Origin: Methanocella_A sp963769045
Lineage (GTDB): Archaea; Halobacteriota; Methanocellia; Methanocellales; Methanocellaceae
Length of the DNA stretch: 64,000 nt
Assembly: GCA_963769045.1 (NCBI GenBank)
Contig: CAVYKK010000020.1
Span: 1 to 64,000 of the forward strand
Reading direction: 5' to 3'
The stretch's first letter is position 1; every line of letters begins with the position of its first letter. A model generated the notes under the pieces. That model was not told the origin of the DNA. It saw nothing but the letters and a program-made list of their open reading frames with translations, and made no database searches. The position numbers were made by a program, and so were the translations under genes. This document shows, in pieces, positions 43,058-51,948 of the stretch.

Positions 43058-43702
43058 CTACTCGGGCTTAAGCAGCCTGACCCACTTGAGTCGTTCGCCG
43101 CCTTTGAATTCCATGCCCCGGATGAAGATGCGGCCATACAGGCGGTGCATCAGCGCCGCGTCCCCGAAGCCGTCTCTGGCCGAAAGCAGCTTATTCTCAT
43201 AGGCCTCGACCTTTTCCGCCCCCAGGACCCGGTCAGTCCACTTATCCACGTAGTCCGGCTTACAGTCATTCTTATCCAGCTTCCGCAGGACGGCCCGGTA
43301 ATCGTTCTTCATTTTAGGTGCCAGGTCTGTTTGTAACAGGGCATCAATCTTTTTCCGCAGGTTCGCCACTGCCTTTTCCGTCTCGCCGTCGATTGTGCCT
43401 ACGGCCTTGAAAAACTCGCCGTCCTCGTAGGCCTTTTCCTCCGCGAGGACCTTCTCGATGGCCTTTGTCAGCTCTTTCGACGGTACAATGCCTTTGCCGC
43501 CGAGTGTGGTCAGCAGCCTTTCGTAGTAGTGGTTGCCGAAGTCGATGACCGTTACGTCAGTGTCTTTTTCCTGATCCTTCGCGGACAGCCTGGGCTTCCC
43601 GCCATCCATAATGAGGTTGATGCGGCCCTTTTCTCTGGCCGCCTTCATGATCAGCTTTTCCTGCCGTTTGTCCAGCCTGATTGCCGTGATGTCAAGCGCC
43701 AT
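43058..43702 (-). CDS. Conserved-looking protein of unknown function
   Basis: 214 aa, highly charged and helical (KRQEKLIMKAAREKGRINLI; AIEKVLAEEKAYEDGEFFKA), with no signal peptide or membrane segment. It reads as a genuine gene with good composition and lies 7 bp before comB. Family not recognised. Its promoter lies next to the palindromic element at 43760. Confidence 0.65.
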   Translation of the reverse strand: MALDITAIRLDKRQEKLIMKAAREKGRINLIMDGGKPRLSAKDQEKDTDVTVIDFGNHYYERLLTTLGGKGIVPSKELTKAIEKVLAEEKAYEDGEFFKAVGTIDGETEKAVANLRKKIDALLQTDLAPKMKNDYRAVLRKLDKNDCKPDYVDKWTDRVLGAEKVEAYENKLLSARDGFGDAALMHRLYGRIFIRGMEFKGGERLKWVRLLKPE

Positions 43703-43759
43703 GGTCTCTCTAATCTCAACTTCTTAGAGCCGATGACATATAAATCATCCGGCTTCCTG

Positions 43760-43998
43760 GAGGTCACAGAGGGTTCGAGAGGTCACAGAGCTCAGCACAG
43801 AGGTCACAGAGGTCACAGAGGTATTCACAGAGGTATGCTTTTATAATAGGGCTTTTCCATTAGCCTTTTTCCAAAATATCCTCTGTGCCGTCCTCTGTGA
43901 CCTCTGTGACCTCTGTGCTAAGCTCGGTGACCTCTCGTAAACCTCTGAGACCTCTAAAAGGTGAAACTCTGTGACCTTTTGCAAACCTCAGAGACCTC
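43760..43998. repeat. Palindromic element, type C, copy 1
   Basis: About 240 bp. Arms consist of GGTCACAGA 9-mers (AGAGGTCACAGAGGTCACAG on the left, inverse on the right) with extra GAGACCTC-type terminal blocks. The centre TTATAATAGGGCT...GCCTTTTTCCAAAA matches the core of other elements. Surrounding 43999-44152 shows nothing else. Confidence 0.88.
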
Positions 43999-44152
43999 GA
44001 AAACTAAGAAAATGTATTGTACGCCGCCACATGCCGGGTAATACCCTTTTGGGCCGGCAAGCGCGGCATACCTATAATCATCGCCCGATCCGGGGGAGCG
44101 TCCTTCTCGGTGATAGTTATGGTTTAAAAGCCTTCGGTTGGAAAACCGCTGC

Positions 44153-44368
44153 TTATTTCTTGTACTCGGTGTAGCCGCACTTGCCGCAGGACACGCGGTC
44201 CTTGTGGGTCGCGAGGAATACTCCGTCGCCGCACCGCGGGCAGGTCTGGCTCTTCTTGACGGCCTTGCCGTCCTTGACCTCGTACATCCGGCCCTTGGTG
44301 TTGTTCGTCTTTACCTTTGCTTTACCTGCTGGTTTACCTGCTGGTTTAGCTGCTGGTGTTGCTGCCAT
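44153..44368 (-). CDS. rps27ae: Ribosomal protein S27Ae (eS31)
   Basis: A 71-aa zinc ribbon protein of the small subunit. The zinc cysteines lie in SQTCPRCGDGVFLATHKDR and SCGKCGYTEYKK. The N-terminus is an Ala/Pro/Lys-rich tail (TPAAKPAGKPAGKAK). It follows rps24e by 5 bp in the conserved archaeal order spt4 - DPCK - rps24e - rps27ae. Confidence 0.95.
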   Translation of the reverse strand: MAATPAAKPAGKPAGKAKVKTNNTKGRMYEVKDGKAVKKSQTCPRCGDGVFLATHKDRVSCGKCGYTEYKK

Positions 44369-44373
44369 TTACA

Positions 44374-44688
44374 TCACGCCTTCTTCTCTGCGCCCTCTTC
44401 CTTCTTCTCGGGCTTCTTCTCGTTCCGCTGGATGATGTGCTCAGTCTCCACGTCCTTCAGGCGGTCTACGTTCTCGTAGATCTTTGCATAGCCCTTAGTC
44501 TCGCGCTTGCCGAATTCGGACTTCATGCGCTCGATAATGACCAGTTCCGGTTTCGAGTTCAGGTATGCTGCCAGTTTCTCCTTGATCTCCTGTCTCGACG
44601 GGGTGCCCAGGTTATGACTGATGCTGAACTGGACTTCGCGCCTCTGCAGGAGGGGGTTCTTCTTTTCTTCCAACACTTTTACTTCCAT
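44374..44688 (-). CDS. rps24e: Ribosomal protein S24e (eS24)
   Basis: A 104-aa ribosomal protein. MEVKVLEEKKNPLLQRREVQ and VIIERMKSEFGKRETKGYAK are typical. I use the ATG at 44688 (MEVKV), which fits the family; the frame extends to 44718. The C-terminus is a Lys/Glu-rich tail. Confidence 0.95.
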   Translation of the reverse strand: MEVKVLEEKKNPLLQRREVQFSISHNLGTPSRQEIKEKLAAYLNSKPELVIIERMKSEFGKRETKGYAKIYENVDRLKDVETEHIIQRNEKKPEKKEEGAEKKA

Positions 44689-44751
44689 ACTTATCACCAT
44701 TTGGTTGATGATTGTCATTTACCGTATGTTCATCATGCTTCAGCATGATCT

Positions 44752-45276
44752 TCATACGGTCGCCATCTGTTCAAGGATAGCCTTAGTCTCTTTACGCTTT
44801 TCCTCGGTCACGCGGACCACGACGACACCCTCGTTGGGCTGGCCGTAGATCACGACGGAGCCGACAGGGGCATACAGGCATGCGGGAATGACCGCGAGGT
44901 CTTCCTCGCCGTTGACGAAGATACGCACCGGCACCTTCGAGCTCATGTTGTCTCTGATGGCATCCATGAGCGCCTGCGTTACCAAGCCTGGCGGGTTGTC
45001 GACGCGGATGTCCTTAAAAGACTCGTGGGCTGTGCCCTTCCTGATCTCGTGGTCGACCGGGATGCGCATCGTGATGTTGTCCACGAGGCACATGTCCGGC
45101 ACGATGCCGGCCTTGATCAGGTAGTAGGTGGTCACGTCGCCGATTGAGATAATCTTCACAGGCTTCCCGAGGCTGCGGATGACCTTGGTCAGGCATTCGG
45201 CGCCCTTCCCCTTATACAGGGTGCCGAAGGGCGTCTTCAGCTTTTCACGCAGGGCCTCAGTCAGCTTTAGCGCCAA
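44752..45276 (-). CDS. GTP-dependent dephospho-CoA kinase
   Basis: A 174-aa DUF359-type kinase that phosphorylates dephospho-CoA with GTP, the last CoA step in many archaea. Blocks visible are KIISIGDVTTYYLIKAGIVP, CLVDNITMR, VDNPPGLVTQALMDAI, VNGEEDLAVIPACLYAPVGS and VIYGQPNEGVVVV. It is 1 nt after spt4. CoA steps upstream in the pathway are encoded at 47548-49643. Confidence 0.9.
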   Translation of the reverse strand: MALKLTEALREKLKTPFGTLYKGKGAECLTKVIRSLGKPVKIISIGDVTTYYLIKAGIVPDMCLVDNITMRIPVDHEIRKGTAHESFKDIRVDNPPGLVTQALMDAIRDNMSSKVPVRIFVNGEEDLAVIPACLYAPVGSVVIYGQPNEGVVVVRVTEEKRKETKAILEQMATV

Positions 45277-45277
45277 T

Positions 45278-45505
45278 TTACCGCACCTTCAAAGCGAACT
45301 TGCCGGGACGCTTGATGTTCATGAGGTGCGCGATCTCTGACTTTACGGGATCGATGATGACGACGTAGCCGCTCCAGTCATCGCTCAGCGAGCTGGACTG
45401 GCAGATGGGGCACACAGTGCCCTCAAGCAGGCTGTGACACTCCCTGCAGGCCTTCAGATTGCTGCCCGCCTTGCGGGACCGGGAGTCCGATTTTGTTTTA
45501 GCCAT
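45278..45505 (-). CDS. spt4: Transcription elongation factor Spt4 (RpoE'')
   Basis: A 75-aa zinc protein with CRECHSLLEGTVCPICQSS (four zinc cysteines) and LSDDWSGYVVIIDPVKSEIA. It pairs with Spt5 on RNA polymerase. First gene of the ribosomal/CoA cluster. The first 15 residues form a basic extension. Confidence 0.93.
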   Translation of the reverse strand: MAKTKSDSRSRKAGSNLKACRECHSLLEGTVCPICQSSSLSDDWSGYVVIIDPVKSEIAHLMNIKRPGKFALKVR

Positions 45506-45638
45506 TAATATTACTCCGTAGATTGATACTTTCGAGTAGACATCTCGTCATAGTAACTTTGAGTATATAAATGTTCTTTCAGGCCCGCCCAAGGCGGCAT
45601 TGATCGCCGTCCCGGACCCGTTGCCTGCGGATACGTGT

Positions 45639-46748
45639 TCAGGCCCGGTGGTGTGACGTTTCACAGTAAGCCGCCTTTCCGTCCTGGCTCCAGGGCACTA
45701 TGCCTATCGTGACCTCGGACAGGTTGGGAATGTCATGGTACATGTGATGGCTGATATGCTCGGATATCTCGTTGCACTGCGTCGTGTTCAGGCCCGCTTC
45801 GAGGGATATGATCGCCTCCGCGTGCAGCTGGTGTCCGAGCCACCGCATCTGGAGCCTCTGGATTTCCTTTACCTCAGGATGTTCCCTGATCACGCGTTCC
45901 GCCTTCTCCACGAAAGCCGGGTCTACAGCGTCCATCAGCCGATACCACATCGACTTTGCGGCGTCTCTGGTGATGAACAGGATGACCACGCCCATGAGAA
46001 TTCCCACAATCGCGTCTACAACCGGAAAGCCCAGCCATGCGCCGATGGCTGCGACGAGGACAGCCAGCGACGTGAGGCCGTCTGTCCTCGCGTGGAGACC
46101 GTTGGCCACCATAGCGTCCGAGCCGATCTTGCGCCCGGTCCGTATCTGGACAATTGCGGCCAGCTCGTTGCCCGCAAAGCCTATGATCGCGGCTGCGGCT
46201 ACCCAGCTCAGGTTCGTCAGCGGGACCGGGTTGAACAGGCGGCCGACCGACTCGTACAGGATATAGAGCGCGCTGAACCCGATGGAGAGCACGATTAAGA
46301 CACCGGCCAGGTCTTCCGCCCGCCCGTAGCCGTAGGTATATCTCTTGTTGGCCGCGCGGCTCGCCAGCCAGAATGCAAACAGCAACGGTATGGAATTGAT
46401 CGCGTCGCCGAAGTTGTGCACCGTATCGCCGAGGAGCGCAACGCTGCCGCTGGCCAGGTAGATGCCGATCTGGAACACAGTGGTCAGGCCGAGCAGGACC
46501 ACGGCGAGGTAGATCGTCCTGACGCCCAGCGCGTTATTCTTCAGGGCAGAGTCGCCGGCCATGCTGCCGTGATCATGGTCATGGCCGCCTATATGAAAGA
46601 CCGCGGCAACAGTGCCAAGGATTCCCCTGCCATGCTCGTGATGGTCATGGTCATGGTCATGGGAATGATCGTGTTCGTCACTGTGATGATCGTGCTCGAT
46701 GCCATGCCTGTGCTCATACTCGTGCTCATGGCCGTTAATCGCGCTCAT
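45639..46748 (-). CDS. Cation diffusion facilitator (Zn/Co/Cd-type efflux)
   Basis: 369 aa. The N-terminal 60 residues are a His/Asp-rich metal-binding tail (HDHDHDHHEHGRG). Six membrane helices follow, with the CDF zinc site in GDTVHNFGDAINSIPLLFAF and HARTDGLTSLAVLVAAIGAW. The C-terminal cytoplasmic domain is KEIQRLQMRWLGHQLHAEAI. Exports divalent cations in exchange for protons. Monocistronic. Confidence 0.9.
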   Translation of the reverse strand: MSAINGHEHEYEHRHGIEHDHHSDEHDHSHDHDHDHHEHGRGILGTVAAVFHIGGHDHDHGSMAGDSALKNNALGVRTIYLAVVLLGLTTVFQIGIYLASGSVALLGDTVHNFGDAINSIPLLFAFWLASRAANKRYTYGYGRAEDLAGVLIVLSIGFSALYILYESVGRLFNPVPLTNLSWVAAAAIIGFAGNELAAIVQIRTGRKIGSDAMVANGLHARTDGLTSLAVLVAAIGAWLGFPVVDAIVGILMGVVILFITRDAAKSMWYRLMDAVDPAFVEKAERVIREHPEVKEIQRLQMRWLGHQLHAEAIISLEAGLNTTQCNEISEHISHHMYHDIPNLSEVTIGIVPWSQDGKAAYCETSHHRA

Positions 46749-46918
46749 TTGTTTGCTCCGTATTACCGTACGTTGTCAGCCTATAGAAAATCTCAGTCAT
46801 AAATACTTGACGTACGCTCCCGGCATCGGTGTCGTTTATCGTCCATTGCCATAAGCTTGCAGGATATAAGCCTGTCTCAACGGTAGAAAAGTAAAGGATT
46901 GGATAAGACGGAATCCGG

Positions 46919-47452
46919 TCAGGTTTTCACTTCGCCGGCCGGCGCACTCAAGACTTCCCCGCCGGCTTCCGGACGCAGATCGGACACAACGATGCTCGGG
47001 TTCATGCGTTTCAATTCCTCGATAAGGTCGTCAATGTAGTCCGTGTTTTTCCATACGGGCAGCCTCAGGCGTTTCTTGTCATCGCCCGAGTCATAGATGA
47101 CTATCGGCCGCTCTTTCTCGAACACCATGATCTTGTCGATATCCAGCGCCGGGATTTTCTTGCTGAAGAACGTCGAGACTAAGGCCAATCCACCATCTGC
47201 TGCCATCACCCGCTCGTTGACGCCCCTCCATACCAGGTAGAAGCACGCGGCGCCGCCGATGAGGAACAGGGCCACAAAGAAGACGACGTTGAGGATAATG
47301 TCTCCCAGCGGTGTGCCCTTGCCGGTGACATCGCTGACCCACAGGTACAGGATAACTAGTGGGACAATCAGCAATACAGCCCCGAGGCCGCCAATGATCA
47401 CTGCCATTTCCAGATGGTCCTTTACTAAATCGCCCCTGTAGATTTTACCCAT
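46919..47452 (-). CDS. Small membrane protein of unknown function
   Basis: 177 aa. Two membrane helices (MAVIIGGLGAVLLIVPLVIL; IILNVVFFVALFLIGGAACF) are followed by a cytoplasmic domain of about 95 residues (LVSTFFSKKIPALDIDKIMV; LRLPVWKNTDYIDDLIEELK) that resembles small PH-like domains of bacterial membrane proteins. The last inference is weak. Divergent from coaBC. Confidence 0.6.
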   Translation of the reverse strand: MGKIYRGDLVKDHLEMAVIIGGLGAVLLIVPLVILYLWVSDVTGKGTPLGDIILNVVFFVALFLIGGAACFYLVWRGVNERVMAADGGLALVSTFFSKKIPALDIDKIMVFEKERPIVIYDSGDDKKRLRLPVWKNTDYIDDLIEELKRMNPSIVVSDLRPEAGGEVLSAPAGEVKT

Positions 47453-47547
47453 ACTCCTATCATCGGACTGCCGTTAAAATATATTTTGCCATGCAGTAGA
47501 AATTGTTTTGTATCCCCGCTGCTTATATGCTCCGTGGAGGCTCACCT

Positions 47548-48768
47548 ATGACGATGCCCGTCTCTCACCCGACGCTCGACCTTTGCGGCACGGTCAGCCG
47601 CTCGCTGGCAGGAAAAAAGATCGTGCTGGCTGTCACCGGCAGCATTGCGGCCGTCGAGACGATCAGGCTGGCCCGGGAGCTGATACGCCACGGGGCCGAA
47701 GTACAGGCGGTGATGAGCGTGGCCGCACAGACGATTATCCATCCGTATGCTCTGCAGTATGCGACCGGCCGGGACGTTATCACGGAGATCACCGGCAACG
47801 TGGAGCACGTGGCGTTCTGTGGCGCCAGGAAGGAAGCGTACGATTTGCTGCTCATCGCGCCCTGCACGGCGAACACCATCGGCAAGATCGCGGCAGGGAT
47901 CGACGATACGCCCGTGACGACCTTTGCGACCACGGCCATAGGCTCTAAAATACCGGTGCTCATCGTGCCTGCTATGCACGGCTCCATGATGGAACACCCC
48001 GTCGTACAGGAGAACATACGGAAGCTCGAATCGATCGGCATCCGGTTCGTCATGCCAGTGACCGCCGAGAAGATCGCCAAGTTCCCGGATAATCAGGTCA
48101 TAGTGCTCAATGTCGAACGGGCCCTCGCGTCCTCTCCGCTGAAAGGCAAAAAAGTGCTGATCACCAGCGGCCCGAACGTCGAGGAGATCGACCCGATACG
48201 AGTGCTCACCAGCCGCAGCACCGGGAAGATGGGCGCGGAGCTGGCGCTGGAAGCGTATCGGAACGGCGCCGACGTGACAGTCGTCCACCGGGGGAAAATA
48301 GATGTCCCCGGTATCCGGAATGTCTTTGCGGAGAGCGCCCGCGATATGATGGACGCGGTGATGAAAGAGCTGAAAAAAGGGTACGACATTTACATCAGCG
48401 CCGCTGCCATATCCGATTTCACGGTGAAGAAAGCCGGCGAAAAGATCAGCTCGTCCGGGCCGGTGAATATCGAGCTGAAGCCGGCGGCGAAGATCATCGA
48501 CCGGGTGAGAAAGGAGTACCCCGGCCTGTTCATCGTCGCCTTTAAAGCCGATACCGTCGACGAGGCGGAGCTCCTGAAAAGGGCGAAGAAGCGAATGGCA
48601 GACCTGGGCGCCGAAATGATCGTCGCCAACCGCTTCGGCGGCGTCAGGGACACGGACGTGAATGATGTCTATATTCTCCAGCCCGGCCGGAAGACGGCCC
48701 GTAGCAGTGGCAACAAGAGCACGGTGGCTGCGGCCATCTGTGGCGCTATCGCGGAGCGCTTCGAATGA
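47548..48768 (+). CDS. coaBC: Phosphopantothenoylcysteine decarboxylase/synthetase
   Basis: A 406-aa bifunctional enzyme. The CoaC flavoprotein half has VTGSIAAVETIRLARELIRH, APCTANTIGKIAAGIDDTPV and PAMHGSMMEHP. The CoaB half has ITSGPNVEEIDPIRVLTSRS and KMGAELALEAYRNGADVTVV. I chose the ATG at 47548 because GGAGG lies 8 nt upstream; a longer frame begins at 47503. The stop overlaps the start of the pantoate kinase gene (ATGA). Confidence 0.95.
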   Translation: MTMPVSHPTLDLCGTVSRSLAGKKIVLAVTGSIAAVETIRLARELIRHGAEVQAVMSVAAQTIIHPYALQYATGRDVITEITGNVEHVAFCGARKEAYDLLLIAPCTANTIGKIAAGIDDTPVTTFATTAIGSKIPVLIVPAMHGSMMEHPVVQENIRKLESIGIRFVMPVTAEKIAKFPDNQVIVLNVERALASSPLKGKKVLITSGPNVEEIDPIRVLTSRSTGKMGAELALEAYRNGADVTVVHRGKIDVPGIRNVFAESARDMMDAVMKELKKGYDIYISAAAISDFTVKKAGEKISSSGPVNIELKPAAKIIDRVRKEYPGLFIVAFKADTVDEAELLKRAKKRMADLGAEMIVANRFGGVRDTDVNDVYILQPGRKTARSSGNKSTVAAAICGAIAERFE

Positions 48769-49643
48769 AAGCACTCTCGCCGGGGTCGAGAGCGTTCGCA
48801 CCGGCCCACATTACCGGCTTTTTCGTCATTCACGACGAGCGTGACCCGTTGAAAACGGGGTCCTGCGGGGCCGGCCTGTCGCTTGACGACGGCGCCGTCA
48901 CCGAGGTCACACTCTCGGATCGGACAGAGGTCTTTCTCAACGGCAAGCCCGGCGAGGCGACTACGACCATGTCCGTCATACGAATGCTCGCCGATCACCC
49001 TGTCCGCGTCGAGACCAGGCTGCGCATCCCGGTGGGCGGCGGCCTTGGCGCCAGCGCGGCGGGCGCCGTGAGCACCGCCCTGGCGTTGAACGAGCACCTA
49101 GGCCTCAATAAGACGATGAACGAACTGTTGTATGCCGCCCATGTCGCAGAGGTGACGAACGGCACCGGCCTGGGCGACGTATCAGGCATGAGCAGCGGCG
49201 GAGTGGAGATACGCTTTAAGCCCGGCGTCCCGTTTGCCATCGACCGGATTCCGGTCGGGCCGATGTTCATTTATTACGTATACTTCGGGCCCGTGTCCAC
49301 GAAGAGCGTGCTCTCCGACGACCGGGAAAAGGCGATGATCAACGGCGCCGGACGCAAGTGCATGAAATCGCTGCTGGCAAAGCCGACCTTCGCCGGGTTC
49401 ATGCGGCTATCCCGGTCGTTTGCCGTAGAGACCGGGCTGATCAGCCCGAGAGCGCTCGACGCCGTAGAGGCCGTGGAGTCGCACGGCGGGATGGCGTCCA
49501 TGGCGATGCTGGGCGATACAGTGTTTTCGACTGTACCCGACGGCCTGGCGGAGTTCGGGGAAGTGCGAAGGGCGGCGATCGATATGGCCGGCCCCCGGCT
49601 CCTGAACGACGAGAAAAGGCCGGACTTTTTTAACTCCAGCTAG
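48765..49643 (+). CDS. Pantoate kinase (GHMP family)
   Basis: A 292-aa archaeal enzyme that phosphorylates pantoate, replacing the bacterial pantothenate route. The GHMP ATP loop is in IPVGGGLGASAAGAVSTALA. The N-terminal block APAHITGFFVIHDE and TGLGDVSGMSSGGVEIRFKP match pantoate kinases. Translationally coupled to coaBC. Converges with the debranching-enzyme gene 3 bp away. Confidence 0.92.
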   Translation: MKALSPGSRAFAPAHITGFFVIHDERDPLKTGSCGAGLSLDDGAVTEVTLSDRTEVFLNGKPGEATTTMSVIRMLADHPVRVETRLRIPVGGGLGASAAGAVSTALALNEHLGLNKTMNELLYAAHVAEVTNGTGLGDVSGMSSGGVEIRFKPGVPFAIDRIPVGPMFIYYVYFGPVSTKSVLSDDREKAMINGAGRKCMKSLLAKPTFAGFMRLSRSFAVETGLISPRALDAVEAVESHGGMASMAMLGDTVFSTVPDGLAEFGEVRRAAIDMAGPRLLNDEKRPDFFNSS

Positions 49644-49646
49644 CGA

Positions 49647-51807
49647 TTAATAGTGTACGACGACGTCGATCTCGCTCGTCCCGGGCTCGTTGACTATCGT
49701 ATCTTCGCCCTCGCGCTTGAACTCCAGGTTAACGGGGATGCCGCCTACCATCAAGTCGTCAATCTTCAGCATATCCAGCCAGCGGGGCAGCGCAGACTTT
49801 ACCAGCGTCAGCCGTTTGTCCACTGCCTGAGGGATGAATCCCAGCGCTGCCGTCAGCATGTAAGGTATCGTCCCGGCGGACCAGGCCTGCGGACTACAGG
49901 CCACCGGGTATCTTATCGGCAGGCCATAATACTCTCGCTGGTATCCGCCGAACAGCTCTGGCAGGCGATAGTGGGGATACTCGCTGGCCGCATCGTACAT
50001 ACAGGTAAGCAGCAGGTCGGCCTCTTTCTTGAACCCGTACTTGCACAGCCCGACGGCGATGAGCGAGTTGTCGAAGGGCCATACCGTGCCGTTGTGGTAT
50101 CCCAGCGGGCTGTAACGCTTCTCATTTGACGATAGTGTCCTGATGCCCCAGCCCGTGAACATATCCGGCTCGAACGTGCGCTTTACCATCAGGGCAGCCC
50201 TGTTGCTGTCCACGATCCCGGACCACAGGCAATGCAGGGGGTTCGAGGATATCACATCGCAGAGGCCGTCCCGGTCGATCGCTTGCGCATAGAACCCTCT
50301 TTCGCTCATCCATAAGTCCCGGTTGAACTTCCGCTTCAGGCGGTGGGCGTCCTGTATCATCCGGCTGGCCAGGTCCCGGTCACCGGTCCGCTCGAGCAGG
50401 GATGCGAGTCTCACCTTTGCCATGTAGAAATACCCCTGGACTTCCGAGAGCGCGACAGGCTTCACAGCCAGCGAGCCGTCTGAGTGGCTGATGGCTTCCG
50501 GCGAGTCCTTCCATCCCTGGTTTTGCAGGCCTTTTGCCGACCTGGGCACATAGGAGGCATATCCCATGTCTCCCGGGTCCGCGTACTTCTCCATCCATGC
50601 GAGGGCTGACATCACATTGTCCTTCAGCTCGTTGAACAGGCCCATGTCGCCGGTCCAGTCGATGTACTCCGTCAGCAGGATGATATACAGCGGCGTCGCG
50701 TCTATGCTGCCATAGTACGGGGTCATCGGGATCTCGTTCAGGTTCGCCTTTTCTCCGACCCGCAGCTCGTGCAGGATTTTGCCCGGCTCCTCGTCCTTCC
50801 AGTCGCTGAACTCCCTGCCCTGGTATCGTCCCAGCAGCTGCAATGTACTCCGGGCCTTGCTGAACTCGTAGGGCATCGACTGAATGGCCGCTATGATGCT
50901 GTCCCTGCCGAAGAGCGCATCGTACCACGGGACGCCTGCAGAGTAGAAGGCGTATTCTCCGTTGCTCATGTTCAGGAGCCTGAAGATCTGCCAGCGATCG
51001 CTGAAAGATGCGGTCGAAGATGAGGTTGTCCGTGCCAAACTTCCTGCAGCCTTCTATCGTATGGGCGTATGATTCCCTGAGCGTTTCCAGGCGTTCTTCA
51101 ATGCTCAGGTCGCCATCTGGCCGGGTTTCACCGGTGACTCCGATATCTTCTGCGTGCATGCATAGCGTTACCATCTGCCTGCCTGCAGGCTCGAGGCTCA
51201 GGTCAAAAGTGCATGTATGCCCGTCCTCGCACCCCGGTGCCGGATCGAAGACCAGCCTGGTTTTCCTGAGATGGCCGTCCTTTCCCTGATATGAGAATAA
51301 CAGTACCCCGTCCTTGTAAACTGGCTCAAGGAGCCGGCCGTCTCTCCCGGCAGTGATGCCCCTGACCGTAAAGATATCGGCGAAGTCGGCATCGAGCTCC
51401 AGCGCCAGGCATACGTCGATGGCGAACTGGTTATGGTTCAGGATGGTGATGCGCTCCTCGATGAAGCCCGGTATGACCCTTTCCCTGCGGATGGTGACGG
51501 TGTTCCGGGGTACCTGGCGCCCCATGTTGTCCCTGAAAGTGCGGTTGGTCATCACCACCGTCGAAGCGTAATCCTTCTCGTCGCTGGACAGGATACTGGT
51601 AAGGAGCCTGCCGTTGAGCCGGGCTACATACCCGGACAGGAACCTGCAGTCCCGGTGGTACAGCCCGTAGCCCTGCTCGTCTCCCCGGGGAATGTTGCCG
51701 TTGTGCTCCGTGATCAGCGTTACATTGCCCTCGCGTATGACCAGCGAGCCGATTATATCTTCGACGGCTGTCTGGTAATCCATGTGCTCAACGGCAGGCT
51801 CTGGCAT
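49647..51807 (-). pseudogene. Glycogen debranching enzyme (amylo-alpha-1,6-glucosidase), frameshifted
   Basis: The full product would be about 719 aa. The N-terminal GDE_N-type domain in the first frame (GNVTLITEHNGNIPRGDEQG, YGLYHRDCRFLSGYVARLNG) runs to FDRIFQRSLADLQ. The frame then changes at about 50982, and the C-terminal alpha/alpha-toroid resumes with LLNMSNGEYAFYSAGVPWYD and the catalytic-region ALFGRDSIIAAIQ. Removing one base restores DLxLLNMS, as expected for the family. Both halves are otherwise intact, so a sequencing error or very recent mutation is likely. Role: alpha-glucan breakdown. Confidence 0.85.
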
Positions 51808-51948
51808 TATAGAAGCGTGATGTTTTTATGATTAAATGGATTGGCCGGTTTGTCGCCGGACATCGGCGATCGCAAGGGTACAGGCGGTATCACATAATAC
51901 GGCTTTTCCACTTATAACCGAAGCTGGCCGGGCACGCCGGTGGAAGGC

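Noticed and set aside
47542..48801. 419-aa open frame antisense to coaBC
   Set aside because: Shadow of the coaBC gene; no recognisable protein features.
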